This document shows positions 8,510 through 17,044 of a DNA stretch of 40,710 nt, in pieces. Positions within the stretch are counted from its first letter, which is position 1; each line of letters starts with the position of its first letter. The DNA is from an uncultured Oscillospiraceae bacterium (lineage in GTDB: Bacteria; Bacillota; Clostridia; Oscillospirales; Acutalibacteraceae), in contig CASFLA010000021.1 in the NCBI GenBank assembly GCA_949295415.1, positions 1 through 40,710 of the forward strand, given 5' to 3'. The notes under the pieces are model-generated. The model saw only the letters and a list, made by a program, of their open reading frames with translations. It was not told where the DNA came from and ran no database searches. The position numbers and the translations under genes are program-made.

Positions 8510-9710
8510 AACTGTTTTCAAGGTGCTTAAATGGGTAACCGTTGGATTTTTGGTTACTTTCGTATTTGCACAGTTTTATCTTTCGGTTATGAACCCCGTA
8601 ACCACCGATACAGTTTATGAGCATTCAACCTATTCGGGCTGGACTGTGAAGGGCTATATTATTCGTAATGAAACTGTTTTGAGTCAGACTGTTTCGGGCT
8701 CAATATCATATAACGTTCAAAACGGCGGCAGAGTTTCTAAAAACGGCGCCGTTGCAAGTGTTTACCTTGATTCTAAAAGCGCTGAATTGGCAGGCAAAAT
8801 TGAAAAGCTTGATAAACAGATTGAGGTTTTGCAGAGTGTTCAGATTTATAATGATTTTGCCGCAACTGACCTTTCGGCGCTTAATTCTAAAATTGAAAAC
8901 AAAATTTTAGAGGTTGCCGCTGCAACTCAAAACGGTAAGGTCTCCGAAACAGAGGCAATAAACGAGCTGCTTCAGCTTCTAAACCGCAAGCAGATTGTTA
9001 CAGGGCAGGCGACTGATTTTAACACTCTTATAGCATCATTAAAAGCAGAGCGCGATGCTCTTAAAGCCGCCGCAGGAGAGGTAACCGGTAGTGTCGTTTC
9101 TCCGTCTTCGGGATATGTTATTTACTCGGTTGACGGATATGAGAACACTTTAAGACCTGAGATGATACCCGAGCTTACTGCTGAGAAAATGGCAGAAATA
9201 CCAAGAGAGTCTATCCCCGATAATGCGGTTTGCAAAATAGTAAGCGATTATGAATGGTATATTTCGGTGGTTATTCCTTTTGATGAGGCGCTAAATCTTC
9301 GCGAGGGTGCAACCGTCAAACTCTTGACACCGCTTGTTTCGGCACCTGAGCTTACTGTTACTGTCAAAAGCATCAACAAACAATCGACTCAAGAAAATGC
9401 AGTTGCAACCTTTGCCTGCAAAACAATGAACACCGAGCTTGCGGAATACAGAACTATTGAGGTTACCGTTGTTTATAATGAGCATTCGGGACTCAAGGTT
9501 GATAACCGCGCCATTCGTGTTTTAGATGGTAAAAGGGGAGTTTATGTTTTAACCGCATCTCAGGTTAAATTTGTTCCCGTTAATGTTATTTATGAGGGCG
9601 AAAACTATTCGATAGTTGAAAAAGAGGTTTCTAATTCAAAGGTTCTGCGCCTTTATGATGAAATTATAGTAAAGGGTAAAAATCTATATGACGGAAAAAT
9701 ATTCAACTGA
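8502..9710 (+). CDS. HlyD-like membrane-fusion (adaptor) protein, orphan
   Basis: A 402-aa protein with an uncleaved N-terminal membrane anchor (about residues 8-29) and the layout of a periplasmic-adaptor/HlyD family protein. One lipoyl-like half motif (YNVQNGGRVSKNGAVASVYL) is followed by a coiled-coil hairpin (about 90-190), a second half motif (VVSPSSGYVIYSVDGYE) and beta-rich C-terminal domains. Adaptors normally pair with an ABC or other exporter, but none is next to it. The start is TTG 8502, with AGGA upstream, overlapping miaA. The 3' end overlaps yggS by 23 nt, tying it to the yggS-sepF-ylmH-divIVA division cluster. I infer an envelope function near the septum; the export substrate, if any, is unknown. 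Confidence 0.78.
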   Translation: MNKTVFKVLKWVTVGFLVTFVFAQFYLSVMNPVTTDTVYEHSTYSGWTVKGYIIRNETVLSQTVSGSISYNVQNGGRVSKNGAVASVYLDSKSAELAGKIEKLDKQIEVLQSVQIYNDFAATDLSALNSKIENKILEVAAATQNGKVSETEAINELLQLLNRKQIVTGQATDFNTLIASLKAERDALKAAAGEVTGSVVSPSSGYVIYSVDGYENTLRPEMIPELTAEKMAEIPRESIPDNAVCKIVSDYEWYISVVIPFDEALNLREGATVKLLTPLVSAPELTVTVKSINKQSTQENAVATFACKTMNTELAEYRTIEVTVVYNEHSGLKVDNRAIRVLDGKRGVYVLTASQVKFVPVNVIYEGENYSIVEKEVSNSKVLRLYDEIIVKGKNLYDGKIFN

Positions 9711-10416
9711 AATAAATGAGAAAATAGCATGGTTTGATAAAAACTATGCCGAAATAAAGAACAGAATTGCAGAAGCTTCTGAAACTATAGGCAAATCATC
9801 AGATGATATTATTCTTCTTGCCGCAACCAAGACGGTTGAGCCCGAGGTTATAAACCACGCTATTGAAAGTGGAATAGAGTATATTGGTGAAAACAGGGTT
9901 CAGGAGTTTTTGAGCAAAAAGGATAGCCTGATTACAAGCCACCGCCATTTTATAGGCCATCTTCAGACCAACAAGGTTAAGGATATTGTTGCCGAAGTTG
10001 AAATGATTGAATCGGTGCATTCTGTAAAGCTTGCAAACGAGATTGATAAGCAATGTAAAAGAATAGGCAAAACAATGGAGATTCTTCTTGAGGTTAATAT
10101 CGGCAATGAAGAAAGTAAATCCGGTTTTTCATCCGAAGAATTGGAAGCTGCATTAAAAGAAATCGCAAAATTGGAATGCGTAAAGGTTAAAGGCTTTATG
10201 ACAATTCCGCCCATTTGCGAGAATTGTGAACAAATATGTAATTATTTTAACAAAATGCACAAACTGTTTATTGACATTAGAGGTAAAAACATAGATAATA
10301 TAGATATGGTATACTTGTCTATGGGTATGTCTTCCGATTACTATGAGGCAATTCTTTGCGGAGCTAACATTGTTCGCGTTGGAACGTCGCTTTTTGGAAG
10401 ACGAAACTATAATTAA
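9688..10416 (+). CDS. yggS: PLP homeostasis protein, YggS/YlmE family
   Basis: A 242-aa pyridoxal-phosphate-binding protein with an alanine-racemase-like TIM barrel (YggS/PROSC). It buffers free PLP and affects amino-acid and vitamin B6 balance; it is not a racemase. The PLP lysine is K48 in LLAATKTVE. GENRVQEF, HFIGHLQTNK, LSMGMSSDY and RVGTSLFG are family signatures. ATG 9688 has AAAGGG upstream inside the end of the preceding gene. Placement just before sepF is the common Firmicutes order (ylmE-sepF-ylmG-ylmH-divIVA). No ylmG-like gene is present here. Confidence 0.95.
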   Translation: MTEKYSTEINEKIAWFDKNYAEIKNRIAEASETIGKSSDDIILLAATKTVEPEVINHAIESGIEYIGENRVQEFLSKKDSLITSHRHFIGHLQTNKVKDIVAEVEMIESVHSVKLANEIDKQCKRIGKTMEILLEVNIGNEESKSGFSSEELEAALKEIAKLECVKVKGFMTIPPICENCEQICNYFNKMHKLFIDIRGKNIDNIDMVYLSMGMSSDYYEAILCGANIVRVGTSLFGRRNYN

Positions 10417-10445
10417 AAGTTTATTAAAGCAAAGGAGATTTTACC

Positions 10446-10925
10446 ATGAGCTTTTTTGATAGAATTAAGGACATTATGAGCGCAACTGATGAGGATGACG
10501 AGATTGAAGAGGTTGAAACCGTGAAAGAGGAGCGCCGCAGAGACGATTTTTCTTACACCGGCAGAAGCTATGAGCGTTCTGAAAAGGCAACCCAGTTCCC
10601 CAGTGAGCGCAGAAGCTCAAAGCAGGCAGGCACTGTTAGAACTGCAGCTCAGCTTCAGGTAGCCTTGGTTAAGCCTGAGCGCTTTGAGGATGCACCCGCT
10701 ATTGCTGACCATTTGGCTGACCAGAGAACTGTCGTTCTCAACCTTGAGGCAGCTAATAAGGAAACTCAGAGAAGACTCCTTGATTTCTTGAGCGGTGCTG
10801 CTTATGCTCATTCGGGCAGAATTAAAAAGGTTGCCAACAGCACCTTTATCATCACTCCCAGTGAAGTTGATGTTATGGGCGAGCTTTTAATGGATGAGAT
10901 TGAGAGCAACACAACCTACTTCTGA
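10446..10925 (+). CDS. sepF: Cell division protein SepF
   Basis: A 159-aa SepF. It binds the C-terminal tail of FtsZ, polymerises into arcs and anchors Z-ring filaments to the membrane. The N-terminal amphipathic helix MSFFDRIKDIM serves as membrane anchor, followed by an acidic and Arg-rich flexible linker (about 15-65). The conserved C-terminal domain (about 70-155) contains the motifs around VVLNLEAANKETQRRLLDFL and GAAYAHSGRIKKV. AAAGGAG precedes ATG 10446. It sits between yggS and ylmH. Confidence 0.96.
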   Translation: MSFFDRIKDIMSATDEDDEIEEVETVKEERRRDDFSYTGRSYERSEKATQFPSERRSSKQAGTVRTAAQLQVALVKPERFEDAPAIADHLADQRTVVLNLEAANKETQRRLLDFLSGAAYAHSGRIKKVANSTFIITPSEVDVMGELLMDEIESNTTYF

Positions 10926-10933
10926 TTTAGAAT

Positions 10934-11683
10934 ATGATAGATGAAGAGCTTAAGCTTTTAAATGCAAGGCTTAACGATGCCGTCAATTGCGCCAATATAA
11001 GAAGCATTCCGAAATTTGTGGGGTTTTTAAATGCCGCGCAAGGCTTGGAGGCTTTAAAGGTCGCTAAAGAGAAAAAGGCAAAATGGCTTTTATTCGGCGG
11101 ATATGATGGGGCAGAAAGAACTGTTTTTGGTGCTTTTCCTGATTGGGCAGAGCCTGAGGGCTCCTTGTTCCCGATTAAAAGAATTCGCATTGTTAATAAA
11201 GGCTTTAAACCGCTCCAACATCGCGATATTTTGGGAACCTTGATGTCCCTTGGCATCGAAAGGGGAACTATCGGCGATATTATGACCGATGGCAAGGATT
11301 CGATAGTCTTTGTGCTCGAATCGGTTGTTGGGCATATTTTGGCTTCGGTTGATAAAATCAGCGGTAACGGGGTTGAGCTATCCTTAGATACCGATGATTT
11401 TGTTCCATTAAGCAACAGTTTTTCCGGGTGGACCGCAACGGTTGCGTCGCTTCGCCTTGATTGCGTTGTTTCGGCCGTTTGTTCGGTTTCAAGAAACAAG
11501 GCTTCTGAACTGATTTCGCTCGGAATGGTATCTGTAGGCGGCATTTTAAAAGAAAAGCCAACCGTCGAAATAGCAGAAGGAGATATTTTAAGCATCAGAA
11601 AATACGGCAAATTTATAATAGATAATGCATCTGCCCGCAGTAAAAAGGGTAGAGTTATTTTAAACTACAGAAAATATAATTAA
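10934..11683 (+). CDS. ylmH: YlmH-family S4-domain RNA-binding protein
   Basis: A 249-aa YlmH homolog. The N-terminal region resembles the family RNA-binding fold (GGYDGAERTVFGAFPDW, KPLQHRDILGTLMSLGIERG), and a C-terminal S4 domain lies at about 180-245 (RLDCVVSAVCSVSRNKASELI). YlmH proteins are linked to cell division genes and, in Bacillus, to rescue of stalled 50S ribosomal subunits. It begins 8 nt after the sepF stop and has no clear ribosome binding site, so translational coupling to sepF is likely. Confidence 0.93.
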   Translation: MIDEELKLLNARLNDAVNCANIRSIPKFVGFLNAAQGLEALKVAKEKKAKWLLFGGYDGAERTVFGAFPDWAEPEGSLFPIKRIRIVNKGFKPLQHRDILGTLMSLGIERGTIGDIMTDGKDSIVFVLESVVGHILASVDKISGNGVELSLDTDDFVPLSNSFSGWTATVASLRLDCVVSAVCSVSRNKASELISLGMVSVGGILKEKPTVEIAEGDILSIRKYGKFIIDNASARSKKGRVILNYRKYN

Positions 11684-11704
11684 CTGTAAGCGGAGGAATA
11701 CATA

Positions 11705-12697
11705 ATGAAAACACCTGAGCAAATTCGAAATATGGAGTTCCAGAAATCCCACATGGGTGGTTATAAGCAGAGCGATATTGAGCTATTCTTAGAAGAAATG
11801 GCATCGCAGATAGAGATTTTAATGCGCCAGAAGGCTGAAGCCGAGCGCAAGCTGCAGGAAATCGGTAAAAGAACACCCGATGCAACTCTTTCCGCTGCAG
11901 GAATTCAGAATGTTTTAGTAAGCGCACAGAAGGTTGCAGAAAAAATCAGCGAGGATGCCCAGGCAGAGGCTGAAGGTATTATTGCTGAGGCAAACTTAAA
12001 GCTTACCGAAGCTGAAATTAAATCTAAGGAAATAATTGCAGACGCTGAGAAGAACGCTGTTCTTCTGGGTCAGACTGCCGAAAAAGAGGCTGCTAAGATT
12101 ATTGCTGATGCAGTTGCTCGCGCAGAGGAAATTTCTGCAGAGGCAAAGGTGAGCGTTGAAATAGAGCAGAAGCTTTATGACCGCTTAAAGATTGAGGTTT
12201 CGGATTTCAAGAAAAAGGCAGTTGCACAGTGCAGCTCTGTTTTAAACCTTATCAATCAGCTCCCCGATGAGATTCCTTTTGATATTGATAGGGCTAAAGA
12301 GGTTCTTTTGACCGACTTTAGTGACCCTGAGGTATTGCTTAAAGACGCAGTTGATAAGAGACTCGCTGATGAAGCGGCCGAAAAGCAGACCGCTGAAATT
12401 ACCGTAAAATCTGTTCCTGATGCTATGCAGATTTCTATGGATGAAACTCCCGAGGAGGCTGCAGAGGAAATTCCTACTGTTACCTTGGTTGCTCCCGAAG
12501 GACCCGAAGAAGCAGAGGAGATAGAAGAGGAGATAGAAGAGGAAGAAGAACCCGAGCAGGATGAAGATGACGAGGAAGAAGAAATTACCGTTGTTAAAGA
12601 AAAAGGCCGCGGTCATATAACCTTCAGCATCGATGATGACGATGATGATGACGATGACGACGAGCCCAAACTCTTCTTCAAGAAAAAGAGAAAATAA
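11705..12697 (+). CDS. divIVA: DivIVA-family protein with long acidic tail
   Basis: A 330-aa DivIVA. It marks negatively curved membrane at poles and septa and recruits partners. The N-terminal lipid-binding domain (about 1-50) includes MEFQKSHMGGYKQSDIELFL. Long Ala/Glu-rich coiled coils follow (about 50-200). The C-terminal third is unusual for the family: about 100 residues dominated by Glu and Asp, with a run of ten consecutive Asp residues, ending in a short basic FFKKKRK. GGAGG precedes ATG 11705. It is the last gene of the division cluster, followed by stem-loops before ileS. Confidence 0.93.
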   Translation: MKTPEQIRNMEFQKSHMGGYKQSDIELFLEEMASQIEILMRQKAEAERKLQEIGKRTPDATLSAAGIQNVLVSAQKVAEKISEDAQAEAEGIIAEANLKLTEAEIKSKEIIADAEKNAVLLGQTAEKEAAKIIADAVARAEEISAEAKVSVEIEQKLYDRLKIEVSDFKKKAVAQCSSVLNLINQLPDEIPFDIDRAKEVLLTDFSDPEVLLKDAVDKRLADEAAEKQTAEITVKSVPDAMQISMDETPEEAAEEIPTVTLVAPEGPEEAEEIEEEIEEEEEPEQDEDDEEEEITVVKEKGRGHITFSIDDDDDDDDDDEPKLFFKKKRK

Positions 12698-12713
12698 TTA
12701 TAATGTAAAAAAT

Positions 12714-12751
12714 ATAAACTATAGCAGGCTTTTTAGCTTGTTATAGTTTAT
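12714..12751 (+). other. 16-bp stem-loop between divIVA and ileS
   Basis: ATAAACTATAGCAGGC (12714-12729) pairs over its full length with 12736-12751, including two G-U pairs, around a 6-nt loop. No U run follows directly. It could stabilise the divIVA 3' end. If the TATAAT at 12699-12704 is a -10 box, it would instead form the very 5' end of the ileS message. It is too short and lacks the conserved boxes for a T-box. Confidence 0.7.
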
Positions 12752-12757
12752 GTTGTG

Positions 12758-12780
12758 AAGGCGGATAATTGCCTTTTTGT
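12758..12780 (+). terminator. Weak terminator-like hairpin before ileS
   Basis: AAGGC (12758-12762) pairs with GCCTT (12771-12775), followed by TTTGT, giving a short stem and short U run. Together with the long stem just upstream it may give partial termination of the divIVA transcript. ileS starts 19 nt later, so read-through is probable. Confidence 0.45.
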
Positions 12781-12798
12781 TTAAGGGAGTTTTAAAAA

Positions 12799-15579
12799 AT
12801 GGATTATAATAAGACACTTAACTTGCCGGTTACCGAATTTCCGATGAGAGCCGGTCTGCCCACCCGTGAGCCTGAGGCTTTAAAAAAGTGGCAGGATGAA
12901 AACACCTATGAGGAGCTTATGAAGCATAATGAGGGCAAGCCCCTTTATATTCTTCATGACGGTCCTCCGTATGCAAACGGTATTATTCATATGGGAACCG
13001 CGCTCAATAAATCTTTGAAGGATTTCGTTCTCCGTTATAAGAATATGTCCGGTTTTAAGGCTCCTTATGTTCCGGGCTATGATACCCATGGTTTGCCTAC
13101 CGAGCTTAAGGCTCGTAAAAAAGCAGGTATGGAGTCTGACCAGCAGATTTCTGCATTAGAGCTTCGCAAAATGTGCCGCGATTTTGCTCTCGGCTTTGTT
13201 GATGACCAACGCAAGCAGTTTGAGCGTTTGGGTGTTTTGGGCGATTGGGAGCATCCTTATCTTACCTTGGCAAATGATTATGTTGCAAAGCAGATTGAGA
13301 TTTTCGGCAAAATGGCTGAGAATGGCTATATTTATAAGGGTCTTAAGCCTGTTTATTGGTGCCCCGAGTGCCAGACCGCTTTGGCTGAGGCTGAAATTGA
13401 GTATGCAGAGGACCCCTGCTTCTCTATCTATGTTAAGTTTAATGTTACCGATGATTTAGGTAAGCTTTCTGCTCTTGGTACAGATATAGCTAAAACCTAT
13501 TTCGTTATATGGACAACTACTACCTGGACCTTGCCTGCAAACCTTGCGATTTGCGTTGGTCCTGATTATACCTATGGCGTATATAAGGCAAACGGCGAAT
13601 TCTATGTTATGGCTGAAGAACTCGCTGCAAGCGCGTTTGCTGCCGCAGAGATTGCCGAATTTGAGCTTATCGGAACCATTAAGGGTTCAGAGCTTGAATA
13701 TATGAAATACGCTCATCCGTTTATTGACAGAACTTCGCCTGTTATCGTTGGAAGCCATGTTACTCTTGAAAGCGGAACGGGTTGCGTTCATACCGCACCG
13801 GGTCATGGTGTTGATGACTTTGAGGTTTGTCAGCGTTATAAAGAGATTCCTATGGTTGTCCCCGTTGATAACAAGGGAATTATGACTAAGGAAGCCGGTC
13901 AGTTCGAGGGATTGACCACCAATGATGCAAACAAGGCTATTGCAATGGAGCTCGATAAATCGGGTCATTTGTTTGCTCTTAAAAAGATTATCCACCAGTA
14001 TCCGCATTGCTGGCGTTGCAAATCGCCCATTCTCTTCAGAGCAACAGAGCAGTGGTTCTGCTCGATTGCCGATTTTGCCGATGAAGCATTAAAGGCAACC
14101 GATGCTGTAACCTGGATTCCCGGTTGGGGTAAGGATAGAATTTCGGGTATGATTAAGGACCGCAGTGACTGGTGCATTTCCCGTCAGAGAACCTGGGGTG
14201 TTCCGATTCCGATTTTCTACTGCAAGGATTGCGGAAAAGAGCTTATTACTAAAGAAAGCATCGCTAAGGTTGCAGATATCTTCAGAGAAAAGGGCGCAGA
14301 TGCTTGGCATGAGCTTGATGCTAAAGACCTTATCCCTGAGGGTGTAAAGTGCGAATGCGGATGCACTGAGTTCAAAAAAGAAACCGATATTATGGACGTT
14401 TGGTTTGACTCGGGCGTTTCCCATGCCGCAGTTTTAGGTCTTCGCGATGACCTTCAAACCCCTGCTGACCTCTATTTAGAGGGTGCAGACCAGTATAGAG
14501 GCTGGTTCCAGTCTTCACTTCTTACCTCTGTTGCCGCTTATGGCTGCGCTCCTTATAAGACCGTTGTAACTCATGGTTGGGTTGTTGACGGTGAGGGCAA
14601 GAAGATGTCTAAGTCTATCGGCAATACCGTTAACCCTGATGATATTGTTAAGCAGTATGGTGCCGATGTTTTAAGACTTTGGGTTGCTTCTTCTGATTAT
14701 CATGCAGATATCCGCATTTCGCAGGATATTTTAAAACAGCTTAGCGAGGTTTATCGCAAAATCAGAAATACCGCAAGATTTATTTTGGGCTGTATCAATG
14801 ATTTTGATCCCGATAAAGACAGCGTTAAGTTTGAAGAACTCGAGGAAATGGATCGCTTTGCTTTAATGCGCCTTGACGAGCTTATTGAAAACTGCCGCAA
14901 GGCTTATGATAACTTTGAGTATCATCTGATTTTCCACGCCGTTCATAATTTCTGCGTTCTTGATATGTCAAACTTCTATCTTGATGCCGCTAAGGACAGA
15001 CTTTATGTTGAAGCAGTTGATTCTAAGACCCGCCGCGCTGCTCAGACCACTATTTATAAGATTCTCCATGCGTTGACCCGTCTTATTGCTCCTGTTCTGG
15101 CATTTACTTCGGATGAAATCTGGCAGTTTATGCCTCATAAGGCCGAAGATGACAAGAGAAATGTTGTCTTTAACAATTTCCCCAAAGCAGAGCGCGAGAT
15201 TGACGCCGAGTTTATGACTCGTTGGGATAGAATTCACGCTATCCGAGATGATGTTAAAAAATCGCTCGAAATGGCAAGAAATGCTAAGGTAATTGGTGCT
15301 TCTCTGGAGGCCGAGGTGACCCTTTATGCTAAGGGTGAAACCTTAGAGTTCTTAAAATCTGTTGAAAATATACTTCCGACCGTTTTAATCGTTTCCTCTG
15401 TCAATATTATAGAGGGTGATGGTGGCGAAGCTATGGGCGATAGCGGCGTCAAGGTTGCCGTTAAGCATGCCGAGGGCGAGAAGTGCGAGCGCTGCTGGAC
15501 CTTCAGCAGAACCGTTGGCCGGTCGGCAGAGCATCCTACTCTTTGCAGTCGTTGTGCCGCAATCGTTTCTAAATTATAA
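12799..15579 (+). CDS. ileS: Isoleucyl-tRNA synthetase
   Basis: A 926-aa class I synthetase that charges tRNA-Ile and edits valine. The ATP-binding motif is HMGT (residues 64-67) where HxGH is expected. The CP1 editing domain spans about 200-400, CISRQRTWGVPIP follows, and KMSKS lies near residue 602. The C-terminal zinc finger uses CERC and CSRC, as in the common bacterial type. RBS AAGGGAG is upstream of ATG 12799. Length and domain order are normal. It begins a run ileS-lspA-rluD; ileS-lspA adjacency is common in bacteria. The leader is about 100 nt with two hairpins but no T-box. Confidence 0.97.
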   Translation: MDYNKTLNLPVTEFPMRAGLPTREPEALKKWQDENTYEELMKHNEGKPLYILHDGPPYANGIIHMGTALNKSLKDFVLRYKNMSGFKAPYVPGYDTHGLPTELKARKKAGMESDQQISALELRKMCRDFALGFVDDQRKQFERLGVLGDWEHPYLTLANDYVAKQIEIFGKMAENGYIYKGLKPVYWCPECQTALAEAEIEYAEDPCFSIYVKFNVTDDLGKLSALGTDIAKTYFVIWTTTTWTLPANLAICVGPDYTYGVYKANGEFYVMAEELAASAFAAAEIAEFELIGTIKGSELEYMKYAHPFIDRTSPVIVGSHVTLESGTGCVHTAPGHGVDDFEVCQRYKEIPMVVPVDNKGIMTKEAGQFEGLTTNDANKAIAMELDKSGHLFALKKIIHQYPHCWRCKSPILFRATEQWFCSIADFADEALKATDAVTWIPGWGKDRISGMIKDRSDWCISRQRTWGVPIPIFYCKDCGKELITKESIAKVADIFREKGADAWHELDAKDLIPEGVKCECGCTEFKKETDIMDVWFDSGVSHAAVLGLRDDLQTPADLYLEGADQYRGWFQSSLLTSVAAYGCAPYKTVVTHGWVVDGEGKKMSKSIGNTVNPDDIVKQYGADVLRLWVASSDYHADIRISQDILKQLSEVYRKIRNTARFILGCINDFDPDKDSVKFEELEEMDRFALMRLDELIENCRKAYDNFEYHLIFHAVHNFCVLDMSNFYLDAAKDRLYVEAVDSKTRRAAQTTIYKILHALTRLIAPVLAFTSDEIWQFMPHKAEDDKRNVVFNNFPKAEREIDAEFMTRWDRIHAIRDDVKKSLEMARNAKVIGASLEAEVTLYAKGETLEFLKSVENILPTVLIVSSVNIIEGDGGEAMGDSGVKVAVKHAEGEKCERCWTFSRTVGRSAEHPTLCSRCAAIVSKL

Positions 15580-15593
15580 TTTTAGGAGTTAAT

Positions 15594-16124
15594 ATGTCAG
15601 CAATATTAGCTATTATCTGCGGTATTTTAATTATCGCAGGTGACCAATTGACTAAATATCTTGTAACGGTTATGATGGAGCAAAACGAAGTTATAACCGT
15701 TATACCGGGTATTTTAAACCTGAACCGCATTATTCCGAACAGCGGTGCCGCTTTTGGAATTTTCGCAGGCAAGACCTGGTTTTTAATAACCATAACCTGT
15801 ATCATTATGGTTATCTGTGTTTGTATGCTTGTTCGCAAAACATTTCAGAGCAAATGGATGTTTTGGTCGCTCATGCTTGTTCTTTCGGGAGGTATAGGAA
15901 ATCTTATTGACCGTATTTTCAGAGGCGGTAACGTTATTGACTTTTTAGAGTTCGGTTTTATTGATTTTCCTGTATTTAATGTTGCCGATTGCGCGGTTTG
16001 CGTTGGTGCATTTATGATTGTTGTTTATTTTGTTATGGACTTCGTTAAAGATTATAAGCGTAATAAGCATATTTCCAAGATGGCAACCGATTTTCAGGAA
16101 GCGGAAAACAAAGATGGCAACTGA
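15594..16124 (+). CDS. lspA: Lipoprotein signal peptidase II
   Basis: A 176-aa aspartyl membrane protease that cleaves signal peptides of diacylated prolipoproteins. Four hydrophobic segments are visible. Family motifs are NSGAAFGIFAG, GGIGNLIDR, VIDFLEF and FNVADCAVC. The catalytic aspartates are the ones in VIDFL and NVADC. Substrates in this window probably include the FMN-binding and ApbE lipoproteins. TAGGAG precedes ATG 15594. The gene lies 14 nt after ileS, and its 3' end overlaps the next gene by 11 nt. Confidence 0.96.
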   Translation: MSAILAIICGILIIAGDQLTKYLVTVMMEQNEVITVIPGILNLNRIIPNSGAAFGIFAGKTWFLITITCIIMVICVCMLVRKTFQSKWMFWSLMLVLSGGIGNLIDRIFRGGNVIDFLEFGFIDFPVFNVADCAVCVGAFMIVVYFVMDFVKDYKRNKHISKMATDFQEAENKDGN

Positions 16125-17034
16125 AAAAATCGTAGTTTCCGATGAAGAGGGAAGAATAGATGCTTTTATCGCGTCAAGGCTTTCGCTCTCTCGAAGCTTT
16201 GCCGCTGAGCTTATAGATGATGGCAAAGTTCTTTTAAACGGTTTTGCTGTCAAAAAAAGAGCACTTGTAAAATCGGGCGATGAAATAACGGTTGAAATTC
16301 CTGAGCTTAAAGAGCCGGAGGCTTTGCCGCAGGATATACCGATTGACATTGTTTATGAAGATGATGACCTGCTTGTTGTCAATAAGCCCAAAGGTATGGT
16401 TGTTCATCCCGCCCCCGGAAATAGTGATGGAACCTTAGTAAACGCTCTGCTTTATCATTGTAAGGGAACTCTTTCGGGAATTAACGGCGTCAGCCGCCCG
16501 GGCATAGTTCATCGCATTGATAAGGATACAAGCGGTTTGCTTATTGTTGCAAAAAACGATGTTGCCCATATACATTTAGCCAAACAAATTAAGGAGCATT
16601 CCTTTACAAGAGAGTATTTGGCAATTTGCTATGGCAATGTTAAGCAGGATAGCGGTCTTGTCAGCGCTCCCATTGGGCGTGACCCCAAGAACCGTCAGCG
16701 AATGGCAGTTGTTTATAAAAACTCAAAGTCGGCAGTTACTCATTATGAGGTTGTCGAGCGCTTTCAGGGTTTTACATTGATGCGGTTTCGTCTTGAAACG
16801 GGCCGAACTCATCAAATCAGGGTCCATATGGCGTCAATTGGCCATCCTATAGCAGGTGACCCGCTTTATGGGCCGAAAAAGGTTATAACCGAGCTTTGTG
16901 GCCAATGCTTGCATGCAGGCAAAATCGGTTTTATTCACCCCAAAACAAATCAATACTTGGAATTCGAGGCAGAACTGCCCGAATATTTCAAAAAGTATAA
17001 AGCAAAACTAAAGCCTTTAGATTGCTTAAAATAG
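16114..17034 (+). CDS. rluD: RluD-family 23S rRNA pseudouridine synthase
   Basis: A 306-aa pseudouridine synthase of the RsuA/RluA superfamily. The N-terminal S4 RNA-binding domain covers about 15-75. The catalytic domain contains HRIDKDTSGLLIVAK, whose Asp is the nucleophile, plus GRTHQIRVHMASIGHPIAGD. Position after lspA is the common Firmicutes arrangement (ylyB in Bacillus). The start is ATG 16114, overlapping lspA; a longer frame from 16018 runs deep inside lspA without a binding site. The exact modified uridine cannot be told from sequence alone. Confidence 0.93.
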   Translation: MATEKIVVSDEEGRIDAFIASRLSLSRSFAAELIDDGKVLLNGFAVKKRALVKSGDEITVEIPELKEPEALPQDIPIDIVYEDDDLLVVNKPKGMVVHPAPGNSDGTLVNALLYHCKGTLSGINGVSRPGIVHRIDKDTSGLLIVAKNDVAHIHLAKQIKEHSFTREYLAICYGNVKQDSGLVSAPIGRDPKNRQRMAVVYKNSKSAVTHYEVVERFQGFTLMRFRLETGRTHQIRVHMASIGHPIAGDPLYGPKKVITELCGQCLHAGKIGFIHPKTNQYLEFEAELPEYFKKYKAKLKPLDCLK

Positions 17035-17044
17035 GAGGATTTAT

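Noticed and set aside
12698..12798. T-box riboswitch upstream of ileS
   Set aside because: The gap is about 100 nt and lacks the conserved T-box sequence, specifier loop and antiterminator; only simple stems are seen.
14853..15240. Minus-strand and alternative-frame ORFs inside ileS, mutS, rpoB, rpoC and other genes
   Set aside because: They are shadows of strongly supported genes, lack binding sites and show no recognisable domains.
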